NCBI GenBank assembly: GCA_034926605.1
Contig: JAYFQV010000002.1
Location: 124,001-188,000, forward strand
From: CALXXL01 sp034926605
GTDB lineage: Bacteria > Verrucomicrobiota > Lentisphaeria > Victivallales > Victivallaceae
Direction of reading: 5' to 3'
Length of the DNA: 64,000 nt
Made by a program: the position numbers and the translations under genes. Below are positions 48,765-56,381 of the stretch, piece by piece (position 1 is the stretch's first letter; each line of letters opens with the position of its first letter). The notes beneath the pieces are model-generated. The model did no database searches. It had not been told where the DNA came from and saw only the letters and a list, made by a program, of their open reading frames with translations.

Positions 48765-50063
48765 TCAATTCCGATTGGGCAGGAAGGCTCCGGCGGTCAC
48801 CAGCGCGGCTTGCAGTTCGCCGATCGTGAATCCGCGGACGTCGCCAGTTTCCAGTGCCAGTTGGGCGGCCACGCCGGCGGCCTGGCCGGTGATATAGCAG
48901 CCCGGCATAACCCGGATGGATGCTTCCATGTAGGTATCGGCGGAGACGCAGCGCCCGGCCACCAGCAGGTTCTTGAAGCCCTTTACCGTCAGCGCGCGGT
49001 AGGGAATGCCATAGCTTTCGCCGTTTTTGTAGTGCAGGTCCTGCATCAGGTGGCGGAAAGCCTCCTGATCGGCCGCGGACGGCGAGGCGGGATGCACGTC
49101 TATGGGATAACAGTAGCGGCCGACTTCGTCGTCGAACACCCGGCGGGCCCGATAATCTTCAAGCCCGAGCACATAGTCGCCGACAATCCGGCGCGAGGCG
49201 CGCACACCGACAATCGCCGCGGTGAAGGAAAGTTCGGCATCTTCGAATCCCGGAACATAGTTGCGGTAAAAGTTTTCAAATTCAACCGACTGCCTGCGGC
49301 CCTCGACCATTCCGGCCGTCAGCGACGATTCATCCAGCGGTTTCAGGCCGAACAGGTGACCCATGTTGCCGCCGCCCAGCGCCAGACCGGAAGGATTGAT
49401 TCCGGTATGGTGGGGATCGTTATTCCGGAACACGCCTTCTTTGAACGCCTTGAGCAGCCGCTCCTGCACCACCACGCCGGAGGAATAGAATTTTTTCCAG
49501 TCGACCCCGGCCCAGTGGCTGCACAGGGTTGATGGCATAACATCTCCCTTGGGATCGCCGTACATGAATTCGGCGCCGGCGCGGGCGGAAAGGTCGCCGT
49601 CGCCGGAACAGTCCACAAAAACGGCCGCCTCCACCGCGAAAAGCCCGCTCTTGGCGTTGAAGACCGCCGACTTGATCCTGCCGTCCTCTGTCTCGGCTCC
49701 GACAAAATCGGTGAAAAAGCTGATTTCAACTCCGGATTCCAGGCACATGTCGTCATACAGCCGCTTTAACCGCTCGGTGTTTATGCAGCGCCCCTCGTAG
49801 CCATAGTTAAATTCTTTGTTTAGCCGCTCCAGCAGTTCGCGACCGAAGCCGTCGGCATAAAAATTTACCCCGTCGGCGAACGCCATGAAACAAGGTACGC
49901 CGCCGGCGGTGCCGAGCCCGCCAAGGCATCCCAGCGCCTCGGCCAAAAAAACCGAGGCTCCCCGTCTTGCCGCGGTGACCGCCGCCGCCACTCCGGCCGG
50001 GCCGCCGCCGACCACACACACATCAACCTGTTTCTTAATCGGAATCTCGCGCGAAAAGTTCAT
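48765..50063 (-). CDS. FAD-dependent oxidoreductase (FAD_oxidored family)
   Basis: A flavoprotein of 432 residues. ATG 50063 (GGAG about 9 bases upstream) is chosen; a longer in-frame start would lie inside the upstream gene. The FAD site is VDVCVVGGGPAGVAAAVTAARRGASV near the N-terminus, followed by CLGGLGTAGGV, and AAVFVDCSGDGDLSARAGAEF in the middle, the signature of the FAD_oxidored family that is frequent in Lentisphaerota and Planctomycetota next to sugar-degradation genes. FKNLLVAGRCVSADTYMEASIRVMPGCYITGQAAG is the C-terminal FAD segment. The substrate is unknown. The gene overlaps the SGNH hydrolase by ATGA. Confidence 0.82.
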   Translation of the reverse strand: MNFSREIPIKKQVDVCVVGGGPAGVAAAVTAARRGASVFLAEALGCLGGLGTAGGVPCFMAFADGVNFYADGFGRELLERLNKEFNYGYEGRCINTERLKRLYDDMCLESGVEISFFTDFVGAETEDGRIKSAVFNAKSGLFAVEAAVFVDCSGDGDLSARAGAEFMYGDPKGDVMPSTLCSHWAGVDWKKFYSSGVVVQERLLKAFKEGVFRNNDPHHTGINPSGLALGGGNMGHLFGLKPLDESSLTAGMVEGRRQSVEFENFYRNYVPGFEDAELSFTAAIVGVRASRRIVGDYVLGLEDYRARRVFDDEVGRYCYPIDVHPASPSAADQEAFRHLMQDLHYKNGESYGIPYRALTVKGFKNLLVAGRCVSADTYMEASIRVMPGCYITGQAAGVAAQLALETGDVRGFTIGELQAALVTAGAFLPNRN

Positions 50064-50698
50064 TTCAAAAACTCCTTGGTTGCTTCCTTCCACCATGCAT
50101 CGGCCAGCCGGCGATGGCCGGCATAGGTCGGATGAACGCCGTCCAGCAGCCAATAAAGGCCCGGCGCTTCCTTCTCGGCATCCTTAAGCCACTGATCGGA
50201 AACGAACAGCGTCGAGAATTCCTTGGCCAAACGACGTACGGCCTGCTGGCGTGCGGCGATCTCGGTCAACCACTCCGGCCGCACCAGTTCGCTGGACACG
50301 GCAAACGGTTCGATCAGCAGAATGCCGGTTGCGGGCAGCTCGCGGCGAGTCCATTCCAGCAGTTCGCGGTATATGCGCTCATAGCGGGGAACCTCAACGC
50401 CGTTGCCGGATTCGAACTCGTGCCAGGTGTCATTAACGCCGATCAGGATCGACAGAAAGTCTGGCTTCAGGTTCAGCGCGTCTATTTTCCAGCGCGCGTA
50501 AAGGTCCACCACGCGATTCCCGGAAATGCCGCGATTGAAACAGATTGGTTCCGCGGCGGGAAACGCCGAGGTTATTTGCGCCGCCAGCAGGGCGGCATAG
50601 CCGTTACCCATCTCGCGGTTGGGGATTTTCTGGCCATAGTTGCGGCCGGCGTCGGTGATCGAATCACCTTGGAAGACCACCGTGTAGTTTTTCTTCAT
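50060..50698 (-). CDS. SGNH/GDSL hydrolase family esterase
   Basis: A hydrolase of 212 residues without a signal peptide. All four SGNH blocks are seen: block I VVFQGDSITDAGRN (Ser nucleophile), block II FNRGISGNRVVDL (Gly), block III ILIGVNDTWHEF (Asn), block V LLDGVHPTYAGHRRLADAW (Asp and His). Such enzymes deacylate sugars or other small esters. In the operon it precedes the FAD oxidoreductase, suggesting carbohydrate metabolism. Promoter at 50740-50768. Confidence 0.92.
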   Translation of the reverse strand: MKKNYTVVFQGDSITDAGRNYGQKIPNREMGNGYAALLAAQITSAFPAAEPICFNRGISGNRVVDLYARWKIDALNLKPDFLSILIGVNDTWHEFESGNGVEVPRYERIYRELLEWTRRELPATGILLIEPFAVSSELVRPEWLTEIAARQQAVRRLAKEFSTLFVSDQWLKDAEKEAPGLYWLLDGVHPTYAGHRRLADAWWKEATKEFLK

Positions 50699-50739
50699 CG
50701 TTCGGGTTCCATGTTTTTTGCTTTGGTAATGTTTGCTTT

Positions 50740-50768
50740 AAAGTAGCACGGTTCGGTGGTTTTATCAA
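50740..50768 (-). promoter_or_regulatory. promoter of the SGNH hydrolase operon
   Basis: Minus-strand TTGATA (50768-50763), 17-bp spacer, TACTTT (50745-50740), about 40 bases before the ATG at 50698. Confidence 0.5.
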
Positions 50769-50875
50769 CATCGGAACCGCATGGAATACTCGCGAAGTGC
50801 GAAAATTCTTTCACAGGCCCCAAAGATGTCGCACATCCCGCCGAATACCGCCGCGACGGAACTTCCGGCGCCGCG

Positions 50876-51187
50876 TCAATGCAGAATCCCGTTCCCGCCT
50901 GCCACGGTTTTAGCCGTAACCCGCAATCCACGGACCCGGCGCGGCTTGCGCCCTGGGCCGCGCGCCTCGCAGCGCGCCAGCCGCGCATTGAGCGCCTCGG
51001 TAAACAACGCGGCGATTTCCGGGGCGCGCAGATTCAAAAAATCACAAAGAAGAGCCAGTTGCAAATAATTGAACGTCAGGCGCCCGCGCTTGGCCTGTGT
51101 AACTGCCGGCGCGGTTATTTCCAGGAATTCGGCCAAATCCCGCTGGGCAAGGTTGCGTTTTTTAAAAAGCGATCTATCAACGGCCAC
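50876..51187 (-). CDS. helix-turn-helix DNA-binding protein (Cro/CI-like)
   Basis: A protein of 103 residues from GTG 51187. The part LAQRDLAEFLEITAPAVTQAKRGRLTFNYLQLALLCDFL at residues 13-51 reads as an XRE-type helix-turn-helix (QRDLAEFLEITAPAVTQ, recognition helix APAVTQAKR). The C-terminal 40 residues are Arg-rich. The start is uncertain: no ATG lies upstream in this frame and the Shine-Dalgarno sequence is weak. It is divergent from a second small HTH gene at 51241, a layout like a phage immunity region. Target unknown. Confidence 0.6.
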   Translation of the reverse strand: MAVDRSLFKKRNLAQRDLAEFLEITAPAVTQAKRGRLTFNYLQLALLCDFLNLRAPEIAALFTEALNARLARCEARGPGRKPRRVRGLRVTAKTVAGGNGILH

Positions 51188-51240
51188 GCGTTTACGTGCT
51201 TTTGCATCAAGGGTTCCCCGTTCGTCAAATTTTTTGTTAG

Positions 51241-51420
51241 ATGAGCATGTTGGCCCAAATGGTAGAGGGGCGCAAAATCCGGCAATGTGAATTGGCCAAT
51301 GAACTTGGTATCACCCGCGCGGCGGTGTCGCAGCAGTTGAAACATGGAATTAAATCGATCAGGGTGGCGAAACGCTATGCAAAAGTATTGAAATGCAATC
51401 CGCTTTTTCTGTTGGACTAG
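51241..51420 (+). CDS. small helix-turn-helix protein (Cro-like, 59 residues)
   Basis: A 59-residue protein from ATG 51241 to TAG 51420, below the usual length limit of gene callers. RKIRQCELANELGITRAAVSQQLKHG is a clear helix-turn-helix (C-ELANELGITRAAVSQQL), followed by IKSIRVAKRYAKVLKCNPLFLLD, typical of short Cro-type regulators. An in-frame ATG at 51247 is an alternative start. It faces away from the HTH gene at 50876-51187 with 53 bp between them, room for a shared operator region. It overlaps no other supported gene. Confidence 0.75.
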   Translation: MSMLAQMVEGRKIRQCELANELGITRAAVSQQLKHGIKSIRVAKRYAKVLKCNPLFLLD

Positions 51421-51452
51421 TTAAACATCTGCTTAATTATCTCGGAGTCGAA

Positions 51453-52043
51453 ATGTACTGTTACGGACACTATTCGGTTCAGAAGGCGCAGTGCGCCTCC
51501 TGCAATTTGGCCGCATACTGCAAGGAGGCCGCCGATCCGCCTCTTATGGCCGCAAATATGCCGAACTACAACGATGAACTTGCTCCGCCGCCGCGTCCGG
51601 TTAGGGACCCGTCGCCGGTTGAGGTTTATACCCGAAACGATCTGCTGGAAGTAATCGCGTCTTTGTTGGCGATGGATGAAAAGACCGTGGAGCTGGTGGC
51701 CATGCATGTGGCTTCACCGACAATAACTTTTCAGGCGATGGCCGACGCCCGCGGAATTACAAAGCAGGGGGTTCATAAGTTTCTTAAAAATCAATGTCGG
51801 AAAGTACCCGAGCTGGCTTCGCTGCTTAAAATATGCGAGCGCCGCCGGAACAATATCAAAAGAAAAACGTTTATGGAGGCCGTATGTCTGATCCGCAAAA
51901 AAACGTCCGCGTTGCGCTCGCAGAAACCAAAGAAAAGCTCGCTGTGCTGGAAGAGCTTGATCTTCTCGACGGAGAGTTCAAGCTTATCGAACACGAATAT
52001 AATCAAAGGCGCGCGACGCTGGAAAAACACTTGGCCGAAATAG
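51453..52043 (+). CDS. Cys-rich protein with helix-turn-helix domain, possibly frameshifted at its end
   Basis: A protein of 196 residues. ATG 51453 has GGAG five bases before it. The N-terminal 30 residues hold a Cys cluster (CYGHYSVQKAQCASCNLAAYC), a possible zinc or Fe-S finger. Residues 85-125 resemble a sigma-70-like or transposase helix-turn-helix (TFQAMADARGITKQGVHKFLKNQ). From about residue 143 on, the frame overlaps the next gene by 160 bases and its residue make-up becomes unnatural (Ser/Lys-rich), while the overlapping gene shows good third-base use. The true end may be near 51884, implying a frameshift, or the genes overlap. Family unknown. Confidence 0.5.
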   Translation: MYCYGHYSVQKAQCASCNLAAYCKEAADPPLMAANMPNYNDELAPPPRPVRDPSPVEVYTRNDLLEVIASLLAMDEKTVELVAMHVASPTITFQAMADARGITKQGVHKFLKNQCRKVPELASLLKICERRRNNIKRKTFMEAVCLIRKKTSALRSQKPKKSSLCWKSLIFSTESSSLSNTNIIKGARRWKNTWPK

Positions 52044-52063
52044 TTCAGGGCGCGAGGCAATGA
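51884..52063 (+). CDS. small acidic coiled-coil protein (59 residues)
   Basis: A 59-residue protein, MSDPQKNVRVALAETKEKLAVLEELDLLDGEFKLIEHEYNQRRATLEKHLAEIVQGARQ in composition: long helices with heptad-like Leu spacing (segments given here only to show the coil; the start is MSDPQKN, the end VQGARQ). GGAGG stands four bases before the ATG. Its third positions are GC-rich as in real genes of this window, whereas the frame that overlaps it is not. It is the last gene of the small HTH island. No family is recognised. Confidence 0.55.
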   Translation: MSDPQKNVRVALAETKEKLAVLEELDLLDGEFKLIEHEYNQRRATLEKHLAEIVQGARQ

Positions 52064-52154
52064 CGCAGTTAGGGCCGCGGCCGGATGCGTTGGCCCGACA
52101 GGAAGGCTTAACCCATTAGACACAATCGCCGATGGCAATATTTTCCGGATTGAG

Positions 52155-52198
52155 AACTCGGGGGGCGGGACGGAGGCTCTCGGCCCTCGAGTTTTTTT
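52155..52198 (+). terminator. intrinsic terminator after the small HTH island
   Basis: ACTCGGGGG and CCCTCGAGT form a stem with one mismatch around a GC-rich loop, then seven T. It closes the 51241-52063 run. Confidence 0.55.
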
Positions 52199-52229
52199 GA
52201 TTTTTTTTTCATATTACGCTTGAAAACGA

Positions 52230-52257
52230 TTGACTTTTGTTTTGCGCGGGCTATATT
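52230..52257 (+). promoter_or_regulatory. promoter of the RRM gene
   Basis: TTGACT (52230-52235), 16-bp spacer and TATATT (52252-52257). Confidence 0.65.
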
Positions 52258-52263
52258 AGCCTC

Positions 52264-52572
52264 GTAAGATTAAATATTTGCAGCGATATAACCTGATTTT
52301 GGGAAAGAATTTCTGGTTCGGTTAAAAGTTTTTGACAAATGAATAGGGAAGCCCGCAGTGTCAACTGCGCGGGCGTTTCGATTGTTTCGCTGCATTCCAG
52401 TCGACCATTGAATCCAAATCCAAGCGGGATTGTACCGTTTGCGACCGCGCAGAAGACCTCCGGGAATATTTTGAAACGACTCTTCGGGCTGGAGAATCGA
52501 GACATGGGGTTTCGGTTTCGGCACGGGGAAGTTAAAAAAGCCCGGGAAGTCGGGAAATAAAAAAGGTGAAGT
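52264..52572 (+). promoter_or_regulatory. long 5' leader of the RRM gene
   Basis: About 310 untranslated bases separate the promoter from the RRM ATG. The stretch contains a stable hairpin CCCGCAGT-GTCA-ACTGCGCGGG near 52354-52375 and no gene I can support (a 73-codon frame lacks a ribosome-binding site and any family pattern). A long structured leader is common for cold-induced RNA-binding genes, so it may control expression by temperature or by autoregulation. Confidence 0.4.
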
Positions 52573-52863
52573 ATGAACATCTATGTCGGGAATCTCGCGT
52601 ACGCTGTCTCTGATGACGATCTGAAGACGGTATTCGAAGAGTTTGGTGCGGTCGATGCCGCGCGTGTCGTCATGGATCGCGACAGCGGTCGCAGCAAGGG
52701 ATTCGGATTTGTCGAAATGTCTGACTCCGCTGCAGCCAATTCCGCGATTGAGGCCCTGAACGGCAGGGAGCTGAACGGCCGCAAGGTGGTCGTGAACGAA
52801 GCCCGTCCGCGCGAGGAGCGTCCCCGTCGCGATGGCGGCTATCGCGGTGGCAACCGTTTCTAA
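52573..52863 (+). CDS. RNA-binding protein, single RRM
   Basis: A 96-residue RNA-binding protein of the type common in cyanobacteria and in the PVC group. The RNP2 motif is IYVGNL (residues 3-8), and RNP1 is SKGFGFVEM near 45. The RRM ends at about 82 and is followed by a short Arg/Gly-rich tail (RPREERPRRDGGYRGGNRF), like RGG boxes. GGTGAAGT lies before the ATG. The gene has its own promoter, a 310-base leader and a terminator. Role inferred: RNA chaperone or regulator, perhaps at low temperature. Confidence 0.92.
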   Translation: MNIYVGNLAYAVSDDDLKTVFEEFGAVDAARVVMDRDSGRSKGFGFVEMSDSAAANSAIEALNGRELNGRKVVVNEARPREERPRRDGGYRGGNRF

Positions 52864-52878
52864 TCCGCACCGCAAGGC

Positions 52879-52911
52879 AAAAAGCGCGTTCCCAAAGGAC
52901 GCGCTTTTTTT
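52879..52911 (+). terminator. intrinsic terminator of the RRM gene
   Basis: AAAAGCGCGT and ACGCGCTTTT form a stem with a 9-base loop, followed by T. The flanking A run makes it work in both directions, so it may also end the minus-strand yicC operon. Confidence 0.88.
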
Positions 52912-52970
52912 ATGGCTTTTATGGCGCAATCCGCCGTAATCGTCAACGGAATTATTGCCGGGTTGCCGCG

Positions 52971-53855
52971 TTATTCTACGTTCTGCACCTGTTCGCGCAG
53001 TTTTTCGAGTTCGGATTTGAAGGCAACCGCCAGCGGCGATACTTGGGGAGAGCCGGCCTTATTGGAAAGCGTGGTGATTTCCCTAAACATTTCCTGAAGC
53101 AGAAAGTCGAGGCTTCGCCCCGCCGGTTCCGATGAGGCGAGGTAATGCCTGAATTGCACAAAGTGGCTTTCAAGCCGGGTAATCTCCTCGGTGGTATCGC
53201 TCTTGTCGGCGTAAAACAGCACCTCCTTGAGCAAGCGGTCGTCATTCAGATCGACGTTCAGGCCGCTTTCGGCCAGTTTCTCGAGCAGCTTTGCCTTGAG
53301 CTGTCCCGGCAATGCCGCCACCAGCGGTTTAATTTTAGCAAGCAGCGATTCTATTTTCTCCATTCGCCCGGAGAGGTCGGCCTCGAGCGCCGCGCCTTCG
53401 CGGGCGCGCATTGCTATAAGCTGGCCCAGGGCGGCATCCAAGGCGGCAAGCGCGGCATTGCGGATATCTTCGGTATCGGCGGCGTATTCGGTGTTTTCGA
53501 CCACGCCGGGAATGGTCATCAAGGCTGCGAGATCAATGGGATCGGACATTTTGCATTCATTGCGCACCGCGGTGGCGGTGGCCGCCAGCTTCAGCAGCAG
53601 CGACAGGTTGATGTTGGTGGCCGATGCGGCTTCGCCGTGAAATACGCACCCGACCCGGGCGGAGACCGCGCCTCGGCTGAGCTTGGCCGCCAAGCTGCGG
53701 CGGAGGTCGGGTTCTATCGCGGAGAGTTCGCGCGGAAGCGTCCAGCGCTGTTCGAGTTGCTTGCGGTTTACACTGGAAAGCTCGATTTCAATGTGGCAGG
53801 CGGGGGCCTGCGCATCGGCGACGCCCTTGCCGAAGCCGGTCATGCTGCGAATCAT
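52971..53855 (-). CDS. yicC: YicC family endoribonuclease
   Basis: A protein of 294 residues. ATG 53855 gives MIRSMTGFGKGVAD, the invariant YicC N-terminus; longer in-frame starts lie inside the lipoprotein gene. The C-terminal DUF1732 part shows LNDDRLLKEVLFYADKSDTTEEITRLESHFVQFRHYLASSEPAGRSLDFLLQEMFREITTLSNKAG. YicC proteins are endoribonucleases that affect small-RNA turnover. Start codon overlaps the stop of the upstream lipoprotein gene (ATGA). Guanylate kinase (gmk), a frequent neighbour, is not found here. Confidence 0.93.
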   Translation of the reverse strand: MIRSMTGFGKGVADAQAPACHIEIELSSVNRKQLEQRWTLPRELSAIEPDLRRSLAAKLSRGAVSARVGCVFHGEAASATNINLSLLLKLAATATAVRNECKMSDPIDLAALMTIPGVVENTEYAADTEDIRNAALAALDAALGQLIAMRAREGAALEADLSGRMEKIESLLAKIKPLVAALPGQLKAKLLEKLAESGLNVDLNDDRLLKEVLFYADKSDTTEEITRLESHFVQFRHYLASSEPAGRSLDFLLQEMFREITTLSNKAGSPQVSPLAVAFKSELEKLREQVQNVE

Positions 53856-54580
53856 TTGCTTTTCTCCGGGGTGTATTTGCCGATTACATGGGAATTGAGT
53901 TCGTCGGTCTGGTAGATTCCGCCGGAGTTGGCAACCCAGCCGTCGAGGTCGGGGCCGCCAAATCCGAAAATAACCACATTGGAGCCGGGTTCGTCCGGCA
54001 GTGTCCAAACCAAAGCCATCTGCGTCTTTCCCTTTATCGAAGCATTGAAGGCGGCAACTACGGCATCGTCGGCGCCGAGCGGCGGCTCCGGCGCAAAATT
54101 GGTTATGAACACCGCGGGATCGACGAAGCGCACCTGGTTGGCGGAAGCCGTCGAGAGATTATTGTAAACCCCGCTGTAAACATAGGCGCGCGCGGCGGCG
54201 ATCGCCGCAATGTATATGCGGTCGGGCTGGGTGAATTGTTTGCGGATAAGCCGGTTGGGGGACCAATCCATCATACGGCTGTCGCTGAATCCCACCACCA
54301 GATAGGCATCCCTGCACTCCGGGATCAGCCAGGTTATACATATCTGGCCAGGAATCCTGGTCAGGAACGTGCCGGGCTTGCCGGTCATGGCGGGATCGTA
54401 AAGAAAAACCGGCGCGGTGAACGACACGTAGTCGCGCTGGAAAATGGTTAATTCAGGCGCGTTGTCCAACAGGTATTCCCGCGCACTCTTAACCGCCTGA
54501 TCCTGATAATAAATATCCGACTTGCAACCGGCGAACAGCAGTCCGGCCAGCAGCGCCGCCAAGGTCAATATTTTTTTCAT
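53852..54580 (-). CDS. lipoprotein of unknown function
   Basis: A protein of 242 residues with a lipobox, MKKILTLAALLAGLLFAGCKSD, Cys 19 being the lipid site. The mature part is a mixed alpha/beta sequence (WLIPECRDAYLVVGFSDSRMMDWSPNRLIRKQFTQ, MALVWTLPDEPGSNVVIFGFGGPDLDGWV) with no recognised domain. The coupling by ATGA to yicC suggests that the two are made together, but no functional link is evident. It probably sits in the outer or inner membrane facing the periplasm. Confidence 0.7.
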   Translation of the reverse strand: MKKILTLAALLAGLLFAGCKSDIYYQDQAVKSAREYLLDNAPELTIFQRDYVSFTAPVFLYDPAMTGKPGTFLTRIPGQICITWLIPECRDAYLVVGFSDSRMMDWSPNRLIRKQFTQPDRIYIAAIAAARAYVYSGVYNNLSTASANQVRFVDPAVFITNFAPEPPLGADDAVVAAFNASIKGKTQMALVWTLPDEPGSNVVIFGFGGPDLDGWVANSGGIYQTDELNSHVIGKYTPEKSK

Positions 54581-54679
54581 CCGGTTCCTCGCAAAAAGTT
54601 TTTTGAAAATATAACGCCACTTTCGTGAAAATACCAGTCAAATGCGGAAAGTTGTTGCAACGGAGAATCAGGAACGAGC

Positions 54680-56326
54680 CTAGAGCAGCATGCGGGCATG
54701 TTCGATTGCCGCCGAGCCGCCGCCAAGCATTCGAGCAATTTCCGCCGCACGGGCTTCGGGATCAAGTTCGGCGATGATGCTGGCGGTTGCACCGTCGCGC
54801 TCCAGCTTGCGAACCGCAAAATGGTACGGAGCACGTGCCGCGACTTGCGCAAGGTGGGATATGCAGAGCACTTGCCGGGCCGCCGCGAGTTCGGCGAGTG
54901 TTTCGGCGACGGCATTGGCGGTTTCGCCGCCGATGTTGACGTCGATTTCGTCAAATATCAGTACACTGGTGGTGTCGGCGGCGGCCAGCACTGCTTTTAC
55001 CGCCAACATCACGCGCGACAGTTCGCCGGATGACGCCACGTCTCCGAGCGGTTGCGGACGTACGCCCAAATTGGCGGAAAACATGAATTCGGCGCAATCG
55101 GCCCCGGTGGGGCCGGGGGCGCACGGGGCGAACGTCACCTTGAAAACGGCATGCGGCAACCCCAGCCGGGTCAGCACGGTGGCCACCTGTTGCTCGAATG
55201 TTTGGGCGGCGGATTTGCGGGCCTCGGTAAGTTTGCCGGCGGCGGCGGCCAAGTGTGCGGCCAACCGTTTTTCCTCGGCGGCAAATTGTTGCCGCGCCGC
55301 CTCGGCGTTGGCCGATGCGGCCAAGCGTCGTTCGGCGGTTTTGCGTTTGGCGATCACGTCTTCCAGCTGTGGGCCGTAGCGCCGCTTGAGGCGGTTGAGC
55401 GCCTCGAGTCTGGATTCGAGTTCGGCCAGCTGCTCTTCGTCGATCTCGGTGCGCTCCGCGAATCGGGTCACGGCGTCGGCAAGATCGTTGGCCTGGTCGG
55501 AAAGCCGTGCGCAGGCGTCGAGCAGTTCGCCGAGGCCGCCGCCGGAGAGCCGGTTCAGTGTTTCCATATGCCGGTAGGCGGCGGCGAGCTGTTCTCCGAC
55601 CGCGGCTTCGCCGTCGGCCAACAGCGCGGCGAGCCCCGCCGCCTCGACCAGAATTTCGCGACGGTTGGCCGCGACGGTGAATTGTTCGTTTACGGAGGCG
55701 TCCTCCCCGGGCGAGGGATCGACTTTGGCGATGTCGTCGGCCATGGCGCGCAGCAGTTCGGCCTCGGCGGGCGTGGGCAACCCGGTTTGCGATTCTGCGA
55801 ATTCGGCGCGCAGTTTTTGAAGTCGGTCGCAGGCTTCCCGGCACGTGGCCGCCGGTTCCGCCAGTCGACCGAAGCGGTCGAGCAGTTCCAGCTGACGGCG
55901 GTGATTGAGCAGGGTGTATTGTTCGCCCGGGCTGTAAACATCAATCAGCAATTCGCCGAATTCGGCCAGCGTGGCCTGATTTACCGGGGTATCGTTTACG
56001 AAGCATCGGCCGCCGGTGCGGGTGATTACCCGGCGCAGACGCAGTTCTCCGTCGGGTTCCGGCTCAATCTCAAGCGACGCACACAGTTTTTCAATTACCG
56101 GCATGGTTCCGGCGTCCGGCTTGATTGCGCCGACGATTTCGCAACGGTCGCACCCCTGCCGGATCATCGACTTATCGGCACGAACGCCGAGCAGCAGCGC
56201 CACCGTGCCAAGCAGAATGGACTTGCCGGCGCCGGTCTCTCCGGTGACGGCGTTGAAGCCGGGATGGAATTCAACCTCAGCCGATTCCATCAGCGCCAGA
56301 TTTTTGATTTTGAGATAGCTGAGCAT
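54680..56326 (-). CDS. recN: DNA repair protein RecN
   Basis: SMC-like ATPase that helps in double-strand break repair. It has 548 residues. The N-terminal lobe begins MLSYLKIKNLALMESAEVEFHPGFNAVTGETGAGKS (Walker A GETGAGKS near residue 35), the middle is a long coiled coil (about 155-360), and the C-terminal lobe has the signature DVASSGELSRVMLAVKAVL, Walker B LIFDEIDVNIGGETANAVAE, and QVLCISHLAQVAARA. ATG 56326 is preceded by no Shine-Dalgarno sequence; the -10 box lies eight bases before it, so the mRNA may be leaderless. LexA-type boxes were not recognised. Confidence 0.93.
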   Translation of the reverse strand: MLSYLKIKNLALMESAEVEFHPGFNAVTGETGAGKSILLGTVALLLGVRADKSMIRQGCDRCEIVGAIKPDAGTMPVIEKLCASLEIEPEPDGELRLRRVITRTGGRCFVNDTPVNQATLAEFGELLIDVYSPGEQYTLLNHRRQLELLDRFGRLAEPAATCREACDRLQKLRAEFAESQTGLPTPAEAELLRAMADDIAKVDPSPGEDASVNEQFTVAANRREILVEAAGLAALLADGEAAVGEQLAAAYRHMETLNRLSGGGLGELLDACARLSDQANDLADAVTRFAERTEIDEEQLAELESRLEALNRLKRRYGPQLEDVIAKRKTAERRLAASANAEAARQQFAAEEKRLAAHLAAAAGKLTEARKSAAQTFEQQVATVLTRLGLPHAVFKVTFAPCAPGPTGADCAEFMFSANLGVRPQPLGDVASSGELSRVMLAVKAVLAAADTTSVLIFDEIDVNIGGETANAVAETLAELAAARQVLCISHLAQVAARAPYHFAVRKLERDGATASIIAELDPEARAAEIARMLGGGSAAIEHARMLL

Positions 56327-56334
56327 GGAGATAT

Positions 56335-56362
56335 AAAATACCATCCGCGGTGGAAAAGTCAA
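56335..56362 (-). promoter_or_regulatory. recN promoter
   Basis: Minus-strand TTGACT (56362-56357), 16-bp spacer, TATTTT (56340-56335), with only eight bases to the ATG at 56326 and no ribosome-binding site. The arrangement parallels that of hpt. Confidence 0.55.
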
Positions 56363-56381
56363 ACCGGATTGCGGTTGACGG

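Noticed and set aside
51115..51345. 76-codon minus-strand frame across the gap between the two HTH genes
   Set aside because: It overlaps both HTH genes, has no ribosome-binding site and shows no family pattern.
52339..52560. 73-codon plus-strand frame in the leader of the RRM gene
   Set aside because: No ribosome-binding site before it, and low-complexity Ser/Pro/Arg composition. The region is better read as an untranslated leader.
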